Below, one piece after another: positions 45,147-54,303 of a stretch of DNA of 64,000 nt. Source of the DNA: Streptomyces sp. NBC_00078 (GTDB lineage: Bacteria > Actinomycetota > Actinomycetes > Streptomycetales > Streptomycetaceae); NCBI RefSeq assembly GCF_026343335.1, contig NZ_JAPELX010000001.1:3906001-3970000 (forward strand). Reading direction: 5' to 3'. The stretch's first letter is position 1, and each line of letters begins with the position of its first letter. The translations under genes were made by a program, and so were the position numbers. The notes under the pieces were generated by a model. It was not told where the DNA came from, searched no databases, and saw only the letters and a program-made list of their open reading frames with translations.

Positions 45147-45704
45147 CTATTTGACGACCGTCACCTTCGTGCCGGCCGTCCCGAACGTCCACACAGCCGA
45201 GCCGTCCGCCGCCCGCATCCGGATACCGCCCGTCTGGGTTCCGGAGGCGGGGGGCGGCGAAGAGCCGTCGACCGCGTTGGAGAAGGCGACGTTGGAGCCG
45301 GACCTGACCGTGAAGTACACGATGTGTTCGATCTTCACGCCGTCGGAGCCGGTGATGGGGCCCTCGGTGCGCGCGCCGACCGTGTAGGTGCCGGGGTCGG
45401 GGCTGACGGTCCCCGGCCACACCGCGACGGTGCGGCGCGGCGCGTCGCTCGCGTCGACCAGCCACACCGTCTTCTGCCCGAGGGAGTAGACGATGCGCCG
45501 CCCGGTGCCGGAGCCGTCCGGCACCGCGGCCGGTGACTTGGACGGGGCGGGCTTCGGATGAGCCGACGCCGACGCGCTCGGCCGGGCCGCGACCGCGCGG
45601 GGCTTGGCCCCCTTGTCGGCCTGTACAGCGAGGACGACGACAGCGGCGACCGCTCCCACCGTGAGACCGGTCACCCAGATCTTCGGGGCTGGCACGGCAC
45701 GCAT
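45147..45704 (-). CDS. exported YkuD-like protein lacking the catalytic Cys
   Basis: The 185-residue protein has an N-terminal membrane anchor or signal (VTGLTVGAVAAVVVLAVQA), an Ala/Pro/Ser linker (~35-65) and a C-terminal domain resembling L,D-transpeptidases. In active enzymes the end reads HGCxRM; here it is TGGIRMRAADG, so the nucleophile Cys is Gly. It may bind peptidoglycan without transpeptidation. GAGGAG directly abuts the ATG at 45704; the GTG at 45695 has better spacing and may be the true start. Confidence 0.7.
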   Translation of the reverse strand: MRAVPAPKIWVTGLTVGAVAAVVVLAVQADKGAKPRAVAARPSASASAHPKPAPSKSPAAVPDGSGTGRRIVYSLGQKTVWLVDASDAPRRTVAVWPGTVSPDPGTYTVGARTEGPITGSDGVKIEHIVYFTVRSGSNVAFSNAVDGSSPPPASGTQTGGIRMRAADGSAVWTFGTAGTKVTVVK

Positions 45705-45720
45705 CTCCTCAGCTACGGAT

Positions 45721-45750
45721 CCCCGTTGTGGGAATCCCCGTCCAACGGGG
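45721..45750. terminator. hairpin downstream of fbiC
   Basis: CCCCGTTG and CAACGGGG form a perfect 8-base inverted repeat with a 14-base loop, 16 bases beyond the fbiC stop on the minus strand and 17 bases ahead of the next gene's start. It is a good candidate for the fbiC terminator. Confidence 0.5.
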
Positions 45751-45765
45751 GTCGGATCATCGTAC

Positions 45766-48351
45766 TCAGTCCAGGACCGGCAGCAGCTCCGGCAGATGCC
45801 CGTCGGACACCGCGGCCGCCCGCTGCCGCTCCTGCGACACCTCGCCGTACAGCGTCGTGCGCGGCTTCGCCGGACGTCCCGCCGCCTCCGCCACCGCGAT
45901 CAGGTCCTTGACCGACTTGTACGAGCCGTAGGAGGAGCCGGCCATGCGGGAGATCGTCTCCTCCATGAGCGTGCCACCCAGGTCGTTCGCGCCGGAGCGG
46001 AGCATCTCCGCCGCGCCCTCCGTGCCCAGCTTCACCCAGCTGGTCTGGATGTTCGGGATCCAGGGGTGGAGCAGGAGGCGGGCCATCGCCATCACCGCGC
46101 GGTTGTCCCGGGCCGTGGGCCCGGGGCGGGCGATCCCCGCCAGGTACACCGGCGCGTTGGTGTGGATGAAGGGGAGGGTCACGAACTCCGTGAAGCCGCC
46201 TGTGCGTTGCTGGATCCCGGCGAGGGTCCTCAGGTGGCCCAGCCAGTGCCTGGGCTGGTCCACGTGGCCGTACATCATCGTCGACGACGAGCGGATGCCC
46301 AGCTCGTGCGCGGTCGTGATCACCTCGATCCAGGTCGCCGTGGGCAGCTTGCCCTTGGTCAGGATCCAGCGGACCTCGTCGTCGAGGATCTCGGCGGCGG
46401 TCCCGGGGATGGAGTCAAGGCCGGCCTCCTTCGCCGCCGTCAGCCACTCGCGGATCGAAAGGCCCGTCCTCGTCGCGCCGTTCACCACCTCCATCGGCGA
46501 GAAGGCGTGTACGTGCATCCCGGGGACGCGTTCCTTCACCGCCTTCGCGATGTCGAAGTACGCCGTCCCCGGCAGGTCGGGATGGATACCGCCCTGCATG
46601 CAGACCTCCACCGCGCCCACCTCCCACGCCTGTTGGGCGCGGTCGGCGACCTGCTCCAGCGACAGCGTGTAGGCGTCGGCGTCCGTGCGGCGCTGTGCGA
46701 AGGCGCAGAAGCGGCAGCCCGTGTAGCAGACGTTGGTGAAGTTGATGTTCCGCGTGACGATGTACGTCACGTCGTCTCCGACCGCCGACTTCCGTACGTC
46801 GTCGGCGACCCGCGTCAGGGCGTCCAGCGCGGCGCCGTCCGCGTGCAGCAGGGCGAGGGCCTCCTCGTCCGTGAGCCGTGTCGGGTCGTCGGCGGCGGTG
46901 CGCAGTGCCTCGCGCACGTCCGTGTCGATGCGCTGGGGCACCATCCCGGGTGCCGCCGCCTCCCGCAGCTCCGCCCAGTCGCCGTAGACCTCGTCGAAGT
47001 CGTCGCGGCGGTCGGACGTACGGCCCTCGGTGTCGATGGAGGCGTGCAGGTCCGTACGGCCGGAGGAGACGAAGGCCTCCTCCGGTTCCTGCCACGCGTG
47101 GCCCTCGACCACCGCGTCGGGGAGCGCCAGGCCCGTCTCCGGGTCGGCCAGTGCCCGTACGTGCGGGCGCAGGCGCGGGTCCAGCCAGGGCTCGCCGCGC
47201 TGTACGAACTCCGGGTACACGCAGAGGCGTTCGCGCAGCGAGAAGCCGACGGCCTGCGACCGCGCGGCCAGCTCCTCGATCTGCGGCCAGGGGCGCTCGG
47301 GGTTCACGTGGTCGATGGTCAGGGGCGACACCCCGCCCCAGTCGTCGATGCCCGCGCCGATCAGCCGCTCGTACTCGGAGTCCACCAGGTTGGGAGGGGC
47401 CTGGAGGCAGGCGCTCGGGCCCATGATGAGCCGGGCCACCGCCACCGTCGCCACCAGCTCGTCCAACTCGGCGTCCGGCATGCCCCGCATCGCCGTGTCC
47501 GGCTTGGCGCGGAAGTTCTGGATGATCAGTTCCTGGATGGAGTGGTAGGCCCGGGACACCTTCCGCAGTGCGAAGAGGGACTCGGCGCGCTCCTCGTACG
47601 TCTCGCCGATGCCGATCAGGATCCCGGACGTGAAGGGCACGGAGGAGCGGCCCGCGTCCTCCAGGACGCGCAACCGCACGGCCGGTTCCTTGTCGGGGGA
47701 GCCGTGGTGCGGGCCGCCCGGCTCGGACCACAGGCGGGTGGCGGTCGTCTCCAGCATCATGCCCATGGACGGGGCCACGGGCTTGAGCCGCTGGAAGTCC
47801 GTCCAGGACATGACGCCCGGGTTGAGGTGGGGCAGCAGGCCCGTCTCCTCCAGGATGCGGATGGAGATGGCGCGGACGTAGGCGATCGTGTCGTCGTAGC
47901 CGTGCGCGTCGAGCCACTCGCGCGCCTCGGGCCAGCGGTCCTCGGGCTTGTCGCCGAGGGTGATCAGGGCTTCCTTGCAGCCGAGCGCCGCGCCCTTGCG
48001 GGCGATGTCGAGGACCTCGTCCGGGGACATGAACATCCCGTGCCCGGCGCGGCGCAGCTTGCCGGGGACGGTCACGAAGGTGCAGTAGTGGCACTTGTCC
48101 CGGCACAGGCGGGTGAGGGGGATGAAGACGCTCTTCGAGTACGTGATGACGCCGGGGCGGCCGGCCGCTTCGAGGCCCGCGTCACGGACCCGGCCGGCGG
48201 ACGCGGCGAGGTCGTCGAGGGCTTCGCCGCGGGCCTGGAGGAGGACGGCCGCCTCGGTGACGTCGAGGGCCACGCCGTCCCGGGCGCGTTTGAGGGCACG
48301 ACGCATGGAGTTCTCGGTGGGGCCGGTTCCGGAGGTCGCGGAGGTCGTCAT
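45766..48351 (-). CDS. fbiC: FO synthase, CofG-CofH fusion
   Basis: This 861-residue bifunctional radical SAM enzyme makes the deazaflavin FO, the chromophore of coenzyme F420, from tyrosine and a pyrimidine precursor. It has two radical SAM centres: CRDKCHYC (~residue 85, CofG half) and CYTGCRFC (~545, CofH half). Length and order match actinobacterial FbiC. F420 made here serves the LLM and Ddn-like proteins in the window. The start ATG is at 48351. Housekeeping gene, likely in its ancestral place. Confidence 0.97.
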   Translation of the reverse strand: MTTSATSGTGPTENSMRRALKRARDGVALDVTEAAVLLQARGEALDDLAASAGRVRDAGLEAAGRPGVITYSKSVFIPLTRLCRDKCHYCTFVTVPGKLRRAGHGMFMSPDEVLDIARKGAALGCKEALITLGDKPEDRWPEAREWLDAHGYDDTIAYVRAISIRILEETGLLPHLNPGVMSWTDFQRLKPVAPSMGMMLETTATRLWSEPGGPHHGSPDKEPAVRLRVLEDAGRSSVPFTSGILIGIGETYEERAESLFALRKVSRAYHSIQELIIQNFRAKPDTAMRGMPDAELDELVATVAVARLIMGPSACLQAPPNLVDSEYERLIGAGIDDWGGVSPLTIDHVNPERPWPQIEELAARSQAVGFSLRERLCVYPEFVQRGEPWLDPRLRPHVRALADPETGLALPDAVVEGHAWQEPEEAFVSSGRTDLHASIDTEGRTSDRRDDFDEVYGDWAELREAAAPGMVPQRIDTDVREALRTAADDPTRLTDEEALALLHADGAALDALTRVADDVRKSAVGDDVTYIVTRNINFTNVCYTGCRFCAFAQRRTDADAYTLSLEQVADRAQQAWEVGAVEVCMQGGIHPDLPGTAYFDIAKAVKERVPGMHVHAFSPMEVVNGATRTGLSIREWLTAAKEAGLDSIPGTAAEILDDEVRWILTKGKLPTATWIEVITTAHELGIRSSSTMMYGHVDQPRHWLGHLRTLAGIQQRTGGFTEFVTLPFIHTNAPVYLAGIARPGPTARDNRAVMAMARLLLHPWIPNIQTSWVKLGTEGAAEMLRSGANDLGGTLMEETISRMAGSSYGSYKSVKDLIAVAEAAGRPAKPRTTLYGEVSQERQRAAAVSDGHLPELLPVLD

Positions 48352-48419
48352 CCTTCGAGCATACGAGCGAGGTGACCAGGTCAGACAGGCGCCGCCCGAT
48401 CCGCCCCGGGCCCCGCCCG

Positions 48420-49166
48420 TTACACGGTGTCACTGGCCGCGGGAGGGCCGGCCACATGGGCACCCAGGGAGTCCAGCACTCCCAGCACCTCCGCCTCCCC
48501 CGCCGGCGGCAGCTGCACCACGACCTCCTCGATGCCGAGGTCCGCGTAGTGCGCGAGCTTGCCCGGGGTCGGGAAGACCGCGTACGGGACCACCTGCAGC
48601 GCCTCCGGGTCGCGGCCCGCCTCGGCCCAGGCCCGCCGGAGCACCGGCAAGGACTCCGGCAGTCCGCGCCCGCCGATCGGCATCCAGCCGTCGGCGTACT
48701 CGCAGATGTGGGAGACGAGCCTGGGGCCGGCCGCCCCGCCGACGAGCGTGCGCGGGCCGACGACCGGGCCGCGCGGCTTCTGCACGGGCTTCGGGTACGC
48801 GGACGAGGCCCGCACGCTCCCGAACTCCCCCTCGTAGGCAGTCGGTTCCTCCGACCACAGCGCGCGCATCAGGGCCATCCGGTCGCGCACCAGATCGCGC
48901 CGCGTACGCCACTCCACTCCATGGTCGGCGGCCTCCTCGACGTTCCAGCCGAAGCCGAGGCCGAGCGTGAAGCGGCCTGCGGAGAGGTGGTCGAGGGTCG
49001 CGATCTGCTTGGCGAGGCCGATCGGGTCGTGCTGGGCGACCAGCGTGATGCCGGTACCGAGGCCGAGGCGCTCGGTGACCGCGGCGGCCTGGCCGAGCGC
49101 GACGAAGGGGTCGAGGGTGCGGCCGTACTCGGGCGGCAGGTCGCCGCCCGCCGGGTACGGCGTCAC
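48420..49166 (-). pseudogene. LLM-class oxidoreductase lacking its N-terminus
   Basis: The visible 248 residues match the F420-dependent LLM family from TPYPAGGDLPPEYGRTLDP onward (LGTGITLVAQHDPIGLAKQ, GRFTLGLGFGWN, PVQKPRGPVV). In complete members 40-50 residues precede this point, including the first beta strand and the substrate/cofactor His loop. Upstream in frame only HAGLVER precedes the GTG at 49166, then a stop. The loss coincides with the loss of an AraC N-terminus on the other strand. A residual protein may still be made, but the barrel is incomplete. Confidence 0.7.
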
Positions 49167-49172
49167 GCGCTC

Positions 49173-49418
49173 GACCAGGCCCGCATGAGCTCACGCCACC
49201 TCGGCCGCCACTTCAGGCACCTCACCGGCACCACGCCGCTGCAATGGCTCCACACCCGGCGCATTCGCCACGCCCAGGAACTGCTGGAGACGACCGACGC
49301 CACCGTGGACACCATCGCCGCGGCCACCGGCATGGGCACCGCCACCACCCTGCGCCGCCACTTCCACCGCAGCGTCGGCGTCCCACCCGACACCTACCGC
49401 CGCACGTTCCGTCCATGA
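49173..49418 (+). pseudogene. AraC/GlxA-type regulator, C-terminal DNA-binding part only
   Basis: The reading LDQARMSSRHLGRHFRHLTG, PLQWLHTRRI, AQELLETTD, VDTIAAATGMG and VPPDTYRRTF is the double helix-turn-helix of GlxA/AraC regulators. The N-terminal DJ-1/PfpI-like sensor domain (about 200 residues) is absent; homology begins at the same place where the neighbouring LLM gene on the other strand begins. A single deletion between two divergent genes explains both losses. Confidence 0.75.
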
Positions 49419-49455
49419 ACGAGCAGTTGCAAGGAAGTTGACAGGTGGGCGCAAG

Positions 49456-49827
49456 TCAGCACTGGGGCAGCAGGTCTTGAGCGCGCCAGAAGTCCGCGTC
49501 CGACAGGTTGACCATGTTGACGTACACGTTGGTGTGACCGGTGTCATCGTCGGTGCGGAGCCAGGCACCAGAGGTGTGGCCGTTGTTCTGGTACCAGTCC
49601 CCGGCGGTCCAGCAGTAGAAGTAGTTGCGACCTGCGTAGAGCGTTCCTGCGTGGCTGTGCAGGTTGGGCTGGTGGTGGGTCCACTGGGTGACGGAGGTTG
49701 TCAGGTAGACCTTGGCTCGCGCCTGCGCGGGGGCTGCCTGCGCAGGACCGGCGCCGGCGATGGCACCGACCAGACCCGTAGCGGCCAGCAGACCAATGAG
49801 ACTGTGGCGAAGGCGATGCTTGCGCAT
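49456..49827 (-). CDS. small secreted protein, function unknown
   Basis: The 123-residue product starts at the ATG at 49827 (AGGGAG upstream) with MRKHRLRHSLIGLLAATG and a typical signal peptide ending near AQA. The mature part (~90 residues) is rich in Trp, Tyr, Asn and His and has two Cys (FYCWTAGDW and the C-terminal LLPQC) that could form a disulfide; the pattern suits a small SH3-like or lectin-like beta domain. I do not recognise a family. The same-frame extension to 50004 is not supported. Confidence 0.75.
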   Translation of the reverse strand: MRKHRLRHSLIGLLAATGLVGAIAGAGPAQAAPAQARAKVYLTTSVTQWTHHQPNLHSHAGTLYAGRNYFYCWTAGDWYQNNGHTSGAWLRTDDDTGHTNVYVNMVNLSDADFWRAQDLLPQC

Positions 49828-50065
49828 GTACTGGTTCTCCCTGAGGTGAGCACTGGATAGCGGTGTCATCTGTAAGCGATGTGCCGAGCGGCTGATCGGG
49901 CCCGACCAACGACATCGGCGTGCGGTCCGCCCCCCGTCCCGAACCGCACGCCGTGGTGTTTCCTGCACCATCGTGCTCACGTGCCACGCGCCGGAACAGC
50001 TCACGAACCGTTCACGTGTGACCGGTCGCCGGCATCGAGACCTGCTCGCGCGTCTTCCAGCGCCG
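49828..50065. other. gene-free stretch upstream of secreted protein gene
   Basis: This interval lies between the secreted protein start and the broken nuclease remnant. I see no coding signal and no clear promoter beyond the ribosome binding site next to 49827. Confidence 0.5.
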
Positions 50066-50403
50066 TCATGACCTCAGGCGTTCCTGATCAGGACGCGATG
50101 CCGGTAGGCACGGACCACGGCCGCGGCGCCCACGAAGTCGTTGGTGGGGGCCGCTCCTATGGCGCTGAGTCCAGATCAGCGCCACCGCCGCATGGTCCGA
50201 CGGCCACACCCGGTCGACCGGCCTGTCCCCGACCCGCCCTACGCCTCGCACGGTCCCGACCCCGTCGGGTCCGGCCGGGCCGCCCGCGAAGAGGTAGTCG
50301 ATACGGGCGCCGGGACCCCGACCGGCAACACCGCGAGGATCGCCTTCTGCTGCTCCGCCCAGGGACCGAACCGCCACCACAGGTTCCAGGTCACGACCCG
50401 CAT
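50066..50403 (-). pseudogene. endonuclease/exonuclease/phosphatase family, internally deleted
   Basis: The N-terminal start MRVVTWNLWWRFGPWAEQQ (from 50403) is the classic EEP-family opening. About 35 residues later the frame shifts, and the C-terminal segment GARIDYLFAGG ... WPSDHAAVALIWT appears in another frame. The ~200 residues between, with the catalytic Glu, Asp and His, are absent. It is therefore a remnant with an internal deletion plus frameshift. The exact right edge of the C-terminal part is uncertain. Confidence 0.75.
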
Positions 50404-50522
50404 CCGCCGACCGCCCGCCTTCCTCGCGCGTGCGTGGGAGACCATTGCAGCAACAGTTCGGGACTCGGACGTGCTCAGAAGTGAACCCGGGTCTCCTCGG
50501 ATGCGAAGGAGTCGTACGGACC

Positions 50523-50918
50523 ATGCCCCGCCCCACCGGCCTCCGCCACCGCGCCACCACCGCCTTCCAGCGTCACGTGGCCAACCCGTTCACGCGCCGG
50601 ATGCCCCTGCAGACCCTGCTGGAGACCACCGGCCGAACCTCCGGACTGCCCCGCCGCACCCCATTGGGCGGTCGCCGGATCGGCGGCTCCTTCTGGCTGG
50701 TCTCGGAGTTCGGGGAGCTGTCCCAGTACGTCCGCAACATCAAGGCCGACCCGAGGGTGCGGGTCCGGCTCCGCGGGCGCTGGCACACCGGCACGGCCCA
50801 CCTCATGCCCGACGACGACCCGGTGACCCGTCTGCGCACCCTGCCCCGCAGCAACAGCACGGCGGTACGGCTGCTGGGGACGAACCTGCTGACGGTGCGG
50901 GTGGATCTGGACGACTGA
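50523..50918 (+). CDS. Ddn-like deazaflavin (F420)-dependent nitroreductase family protein
   Basis: The 131-residue protein matches the split-beta-barrel Ddn/PNPOx family: TLLETTGRTSGLPRRTPLG and SFWLVSEFGELSQYVRNIKADPRVRVRLRGRW are its core strands and F420-binding region. It probably transfers hydride from F420H2 to an unknown substrate. The ATG at 50523 is the natural start; the longer frame begins in the nuclease remnant. It complements the F420 supply by fbiC. Confidence 0.88.
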   Translation: MPRPTGLRHRATTAFQRHVANPFTRRMPLQTLLETTGRTSGLPRRTPLGGRRIGGSFWLVSEFGELSQYVRNIKADPRVRVRLRGRWHTGTAHLMPDDDPVTRLRTLPRSNSTAVRLLGTNLLTVRVDLDD

Positions 50919-50996
50919 GCGTCCCGTCCGACCGTCGGCCCACACCGCGCGAGGGGACTCCCGCGGGTTCGGCAGGTCGCCGTGGCGGCCTGACTC

Positions 50997-52457
50997 CTAC
51001 CCCGGCCACACGATCGCCTGCACCTCGCTGTACGCGTGCAGCGCGTACGAACCGACGTCGCGTCCCACCCCGCTCTTCTTGAACCCCCCGAACGGCGCCT
51101 CCATGTTGCGCCCGACGGTGTTGACCCCGACCCCGCCGGCGCGCAGCTGCCGGGCCACCCGGAACGCGCGGGCCACATCGCCCGACCACACGTAGTCGAT
51201 GAGGCCGTAGTCGCTGTCGTTGGCGAGGGCGATGCCCTCGTCCTCGTCGTCGAAGGGGATGACCACGAGCACCGGTCCGAAGATCTCCTCGCGGGCCACG
51301 CGCATGTCGTTGGTGCAGTCGGCGAGGAGGGTCGGGGCCACATGGAAGCCGCGGTCGTGTGGTGGCCGTTCGCCGCCCGTGACCAGCACGGCGCCTTCCT
51401 TGCGGCCCAGTTCGACGTACGACTCCACCCGCTCGCGATGGGCCGCGGAGATCACCGGCCCGACCACCGTGTCCGGCTCGCGCGGGTCCCCGACCCTCAA
51501 CCGGCGTGCGTACGCGGCCAGTTGTTCGACAAGACGGTCGTAGACGCCGCGCTGCACCAGTACCCGCGTCGGTGCCGTGCAGATCTGCCCGCTGTAGAAG
51601 GAGAAGGTGGTGCCGATGCCCGCCACCGCCGCACCCAGGTCGGCGTCGTCGAAGACGAGCGCGGCTCCCTTCCCGCCCAGCTCCATCAGCTGGCGCTTCA
51701 TGTCCCGCCCGCACACCTCGGCGATGCGCTGCCCGACCGCCGTGGAACCGGTGAAGCTGACCATGTCGACGTCCGGTGACGCGACGGCCGCCTCGCCGAC
51801 CGAGGCCGAGCGGCCGGAGACGACGTTCACCACGCCCGGCGGCGCCCCCGCGGCCTCCAGCGCCTCCGCCATGCGGTAGACCGACAGGGGGTCCTGCGGG
51901 GCGGGCTTCACCACGACCGTGTTGCCCATGGCGAGGGCGGGGGCGATCTTGCCGGCCGGGTTCGCCCACGGGTTGTTGTACGAGGTGATGCAGGTGACGA
52001 CCCCGACCGGCTGCCGCACGGCCAGCGCGCCCATCACGCCGGCCTTCCCGATCGGGCCCGCCTCGTTGATCTGCGGCGGGATCGCCCACTCGGCGGGCTC
52101 CACGCGCGCGTACCGCCTGAACCGGGCCACGCCCACCCCGACCTGCATCGCCCGCGCCGTCCCGGTCGTGGCACCGGTCTCGGCCTGGGCGAGTTCGGCG
52201 TACGGCGCGAACCGGCCCGCGATGATGTCCGCCGCTCGCCCGAGGACCGCCGACCGCTCCTCGGGCGAGGTCCTGGACCACGGCCCGAAGGCCTCGCGGG
52301 CCGCGGCACACGCCGCGTGCACCTGATCCCGCGAGGCCTGCGGAGCCCATCCGACGGTCTGCTCGGTCGCCGGGTCGACGACGGCGTAGTGCCCGCCGTC
52401 CGGCTCGACCCAGGCACCGCCGACGAACAGCCGCTGCCCGTCGGCTACTTCGCTCAC
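50997..52457 (-). CDS. NAD-dependent aldehyde dehydrogenase
   Basis: The 486-residue enzyme has the usual ALDH layout: TSYNNPWANPAGKIAPALAMGN, the Rossmann FTGSTAVGQR, Glu in LMELGGKGAAL, catalytic Cys in YSGQICTAPTR, and the C-terminal FGGFKKSGVGRD. It oxidises an unidentified aldehyde. The GTG at 52457 overlaps the upstream amidohydrolase stop (GTGA). It seems to be part of a catabolic operon of the 51-56 kb region. Confidence 0.93.
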   Translation of the reverse strand: MSEVADGQRLFVGGAWVEPDGGHYAVVDPATEQTVGWAPQASRDQVHAACAAAREAFGPWSRTSPEERSAVLGRAADIIAGRFAPYAELAQAETGATTGTARAMQVGVGVARFRRYARVEPAEWAIPPQINEAGPIGKAGVMGALAVRQPVGVVTCITSYNNPWANPAGKIAPALAMGNTVVVKPAPQDPLSVYRMAEALEAAGAPPGVVNVVSGRSASVGEAAVASPDVDMVSFTGSTAVGQRIAEVCGRDMKRQLMELGGKGAALVFDDADLGAAVAGIGTTFSFYSGQICTAPTRVLVQRGVYDRLVEQLAAYARRLRVGDPREPDTVVGPVISAAHRERVESYVELGRKEGAVLVTGGERPPHDRGFHVAPTLLADCTNDMRVAREEIFGPVLVVIPFDDEDEGIALANDSDYGLIDYVWSGDVARAFRVARQLRAGGVGVNTVGRNMEAPFGGFKKSGVGRDVGSYALHAYSEVQAIVWPG

Positions 52458-54184
52458 CGGGTGCTCACCGTCCTCGTGTCCCGCCCCGACCTGAGCACCT
52501 TCCCGGGTACGGCGCCGCTCACCACGTCGTCCCGGATCGCCTCGACCCCGTTGACCCACACGGCCCGTATCCCGATCGCCCTGGCGTCGAGCCGCGGGCT
52601 GTCACCCGGCAGGTCGTGCACCAGGGTGGCCTGACCCGCGTCGATCCGTTCCGGGTCGAAGAGCACCAGGTCCGCATGGAAGCCCTCCTCCACCCGTCCC
52701 CGCTCGCGCAGCCCGAACAGCCGGGCCGGATCGTCGGTGAGCATCTTGACCGCCTGCTCCAGGCCGACCAGCTTCCGGCGGCGCAGACAGTCGCCGAGGA
52801 ACCGGGTCGTGTACGGGGCCCCGCACATCCGGTCCAGATGCGCGCCCGCGTCGGAGCCGCCCAGCAGGACGTCCTCGTGCTGCCAGGTCTCGGCGCGCAG
52901 CGCCCAGGACGCCGGGTCGTTGTCGGTGGGCATGGGCCACAGGACCGTACGCAGGTCGTCGGCGGCGCAGATCTCGACCAGGCACTGGAAGGGTTCCAGG
53001 CCGCGCTCCTCGGCGATGTCCCTGACCACCCGCCCGCTCAGCCCGCGGTTCGCCTCGCTGTAGGTGTCGCCGATGACGTACCGCCCGAAGTTCGCGAGCC
53101 GCCGGAAGACGCCCGCCTCCTTGGACTGGGCGCGGCGCAGCATCCCGGCCCGCACGTCCGCGTCCCGCAGCCTGGCGATCCGCTCCGGGACCGGCAGCCC
53201 CAGGATCGGGCCCCACCCCGGTATCAGGTTCAGCGCGCAGAACGTGCCCAGGGACATGTTCATCGGCGTGAGGATCGGCATGGTGAGCGCGACGACCCGA
53301 CCGCCCGCCTTGCGCGCCTGCTCGCTCGCCAGCAGCTGCCGGGGTACGCGCTCGGGGACGGCGGCGTCGATGGTCAGGACGTTCCAGTTCAGGGGGCGTC
53401 CGGCCGCCGCGCTCATCTCCGCCAGCAGGTCGATCTCGGCGTCGCTGAACTGGTCCAGGCAGCCCGCCACGATCGCCTCGATCTGCGTGCCCTCGTGCTC
53501 GCCTACGGCACGTGACAGCGCCAGCAGTTCCGCCGGCTCGGCATGCCGGGAGGCGACCGGCTGTCCGTCGCCGTCGGAGTGGGTGGACGACTGGGTGGTG
53601 GAGAAGCCCCAGGCACCGGCGTCCATCGCCTCATGGAACAGGCGGAGCATGGCGTCCAGTTGCTCGTCGGTCGGCTGCCCGCCTACGGCGTCCGGACCCA
53701 TCACATACCGCCGCAGCGCACAATGCCCCACCATGAAGCCCGCGTTGACGGCGATCCGCCCCTCAAGGGCGTCCAGATACTCCCCGAAGCCGTTCCAGCT
53801 CCAGGGCGCCCCCTCTTCCAGGGCGACCAGCGACATGCCCTCGACCTTGGACATCATGCGGCGCGTGTAGTCGGCGTCGTCGGGGCGGTCCGGGTTCAAC
53901 GGGGCCAGCGTGAACCCGCAGTTCCCGGCCGCAACGGTCGTCACCCCGTGGTTCAGGGACGGCGTGGCATACGGATCCCAGAACAGCTGGGCGTCGTAGT
54001 GCGTGTGAGGATCGACGAAGCCGGGGGCGAGGACCAGCCCGGAAGCCTCCTCCGACGTGCGCGATTCCTCAGTGACGGCACCGATGACGGCGATACGCCC
54101 CTCCCGGATGCCGACGTCGGCGGTGTAAGCGGGCGCGCCGGTTCCATCGACGACCGTCGCGCCACGGATGACATGATCAAGCAT
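52454..54184 (-). CDS. amidohydrolase (N-acyl-D-amino-acid deacylase type)
   Basis: The 576-residue protein belongs to the amidohydrolase-3/D-aminoacylase branch: VDPHTHYDAQLFWD holds the HxH metal pair, VAAGNCGFTLAPL the next strand, VGHCALR, and GSDAGAH with the essential late Asp. Substrate could be an N-acyl amino acid or a cyclic amide. The ATG at 54184 starts MLDHVIRGATVVDGTG, a typical N-terminus; a same-frame extension upstream is not real. It is coupled to the aldehyde dehydrogenase. Confidence 0.9.
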   Translation of the reverse strand: MLDHVIRGATVVDGTGAPAYTADVGIREGRIAVIGAVTEESRTSEEASGLVLAPGFVDPHTHYDAQLFWDPYATPSLNHGVTTVAAGNCGFTLAPLNPDRPDDADYTRRMMSKVEGMSLVALEEGAPWSWNGFGEYLDALEGRIAVNAGFMVGHCALRRYVMGPDAVGGQPTDEQLDAMLRLFHEAMDAGAWGFSTTQSSTHSDGDGQPVASRHAEPAELLALSRAVGEHEGTQIEAIVAGCLDQFSDAEIDLLAEMSAAAGRPLNWNVLTIDAAVPERVPRQLLASEQARKAGGRVVALTMPILTPMNMSLGTFCALNLIPGWGPILGLPVPERIARLRDADVRAGMLRRAQSKEAGVFRRLANFGRYVIGDTYSEANRGLSGRVVRDIAEERGLEPFQCLVEICAADDLRTVLWPMPTDNDPASWALRAETWQHEDVLLGGSDAGAHLDRMCGAPYTTRFLGDCLRRRKLVGLEQAVKMLTDDPARLFGLRERGRVEEGFHADLVLFDPERIDAGQATLVHDLPGDSPRLDARAIGIRAVWVNGVEAIRDDVVSGAVPGKVLRSGRDTRTVSTR

Positions 54185-54303
54185 GCGGTAACTCCTCGAC
54201 GTACGTGGCGGCATGCCTACCCAGGGGCGCGGGGCTGTGCCGATTTGCGGCTCCGCCGCGTGGGCGCGACCAGCCACACACAACCCGCACCCCGCAACGG
54301 CGA

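Noticed and set aside
45604..48375. 923-codon plus-strand frame opposite fbiC
   Set aside because: Composition is typical of an antisense shadow; fbiC on the other strand has both radical SAM motifs.
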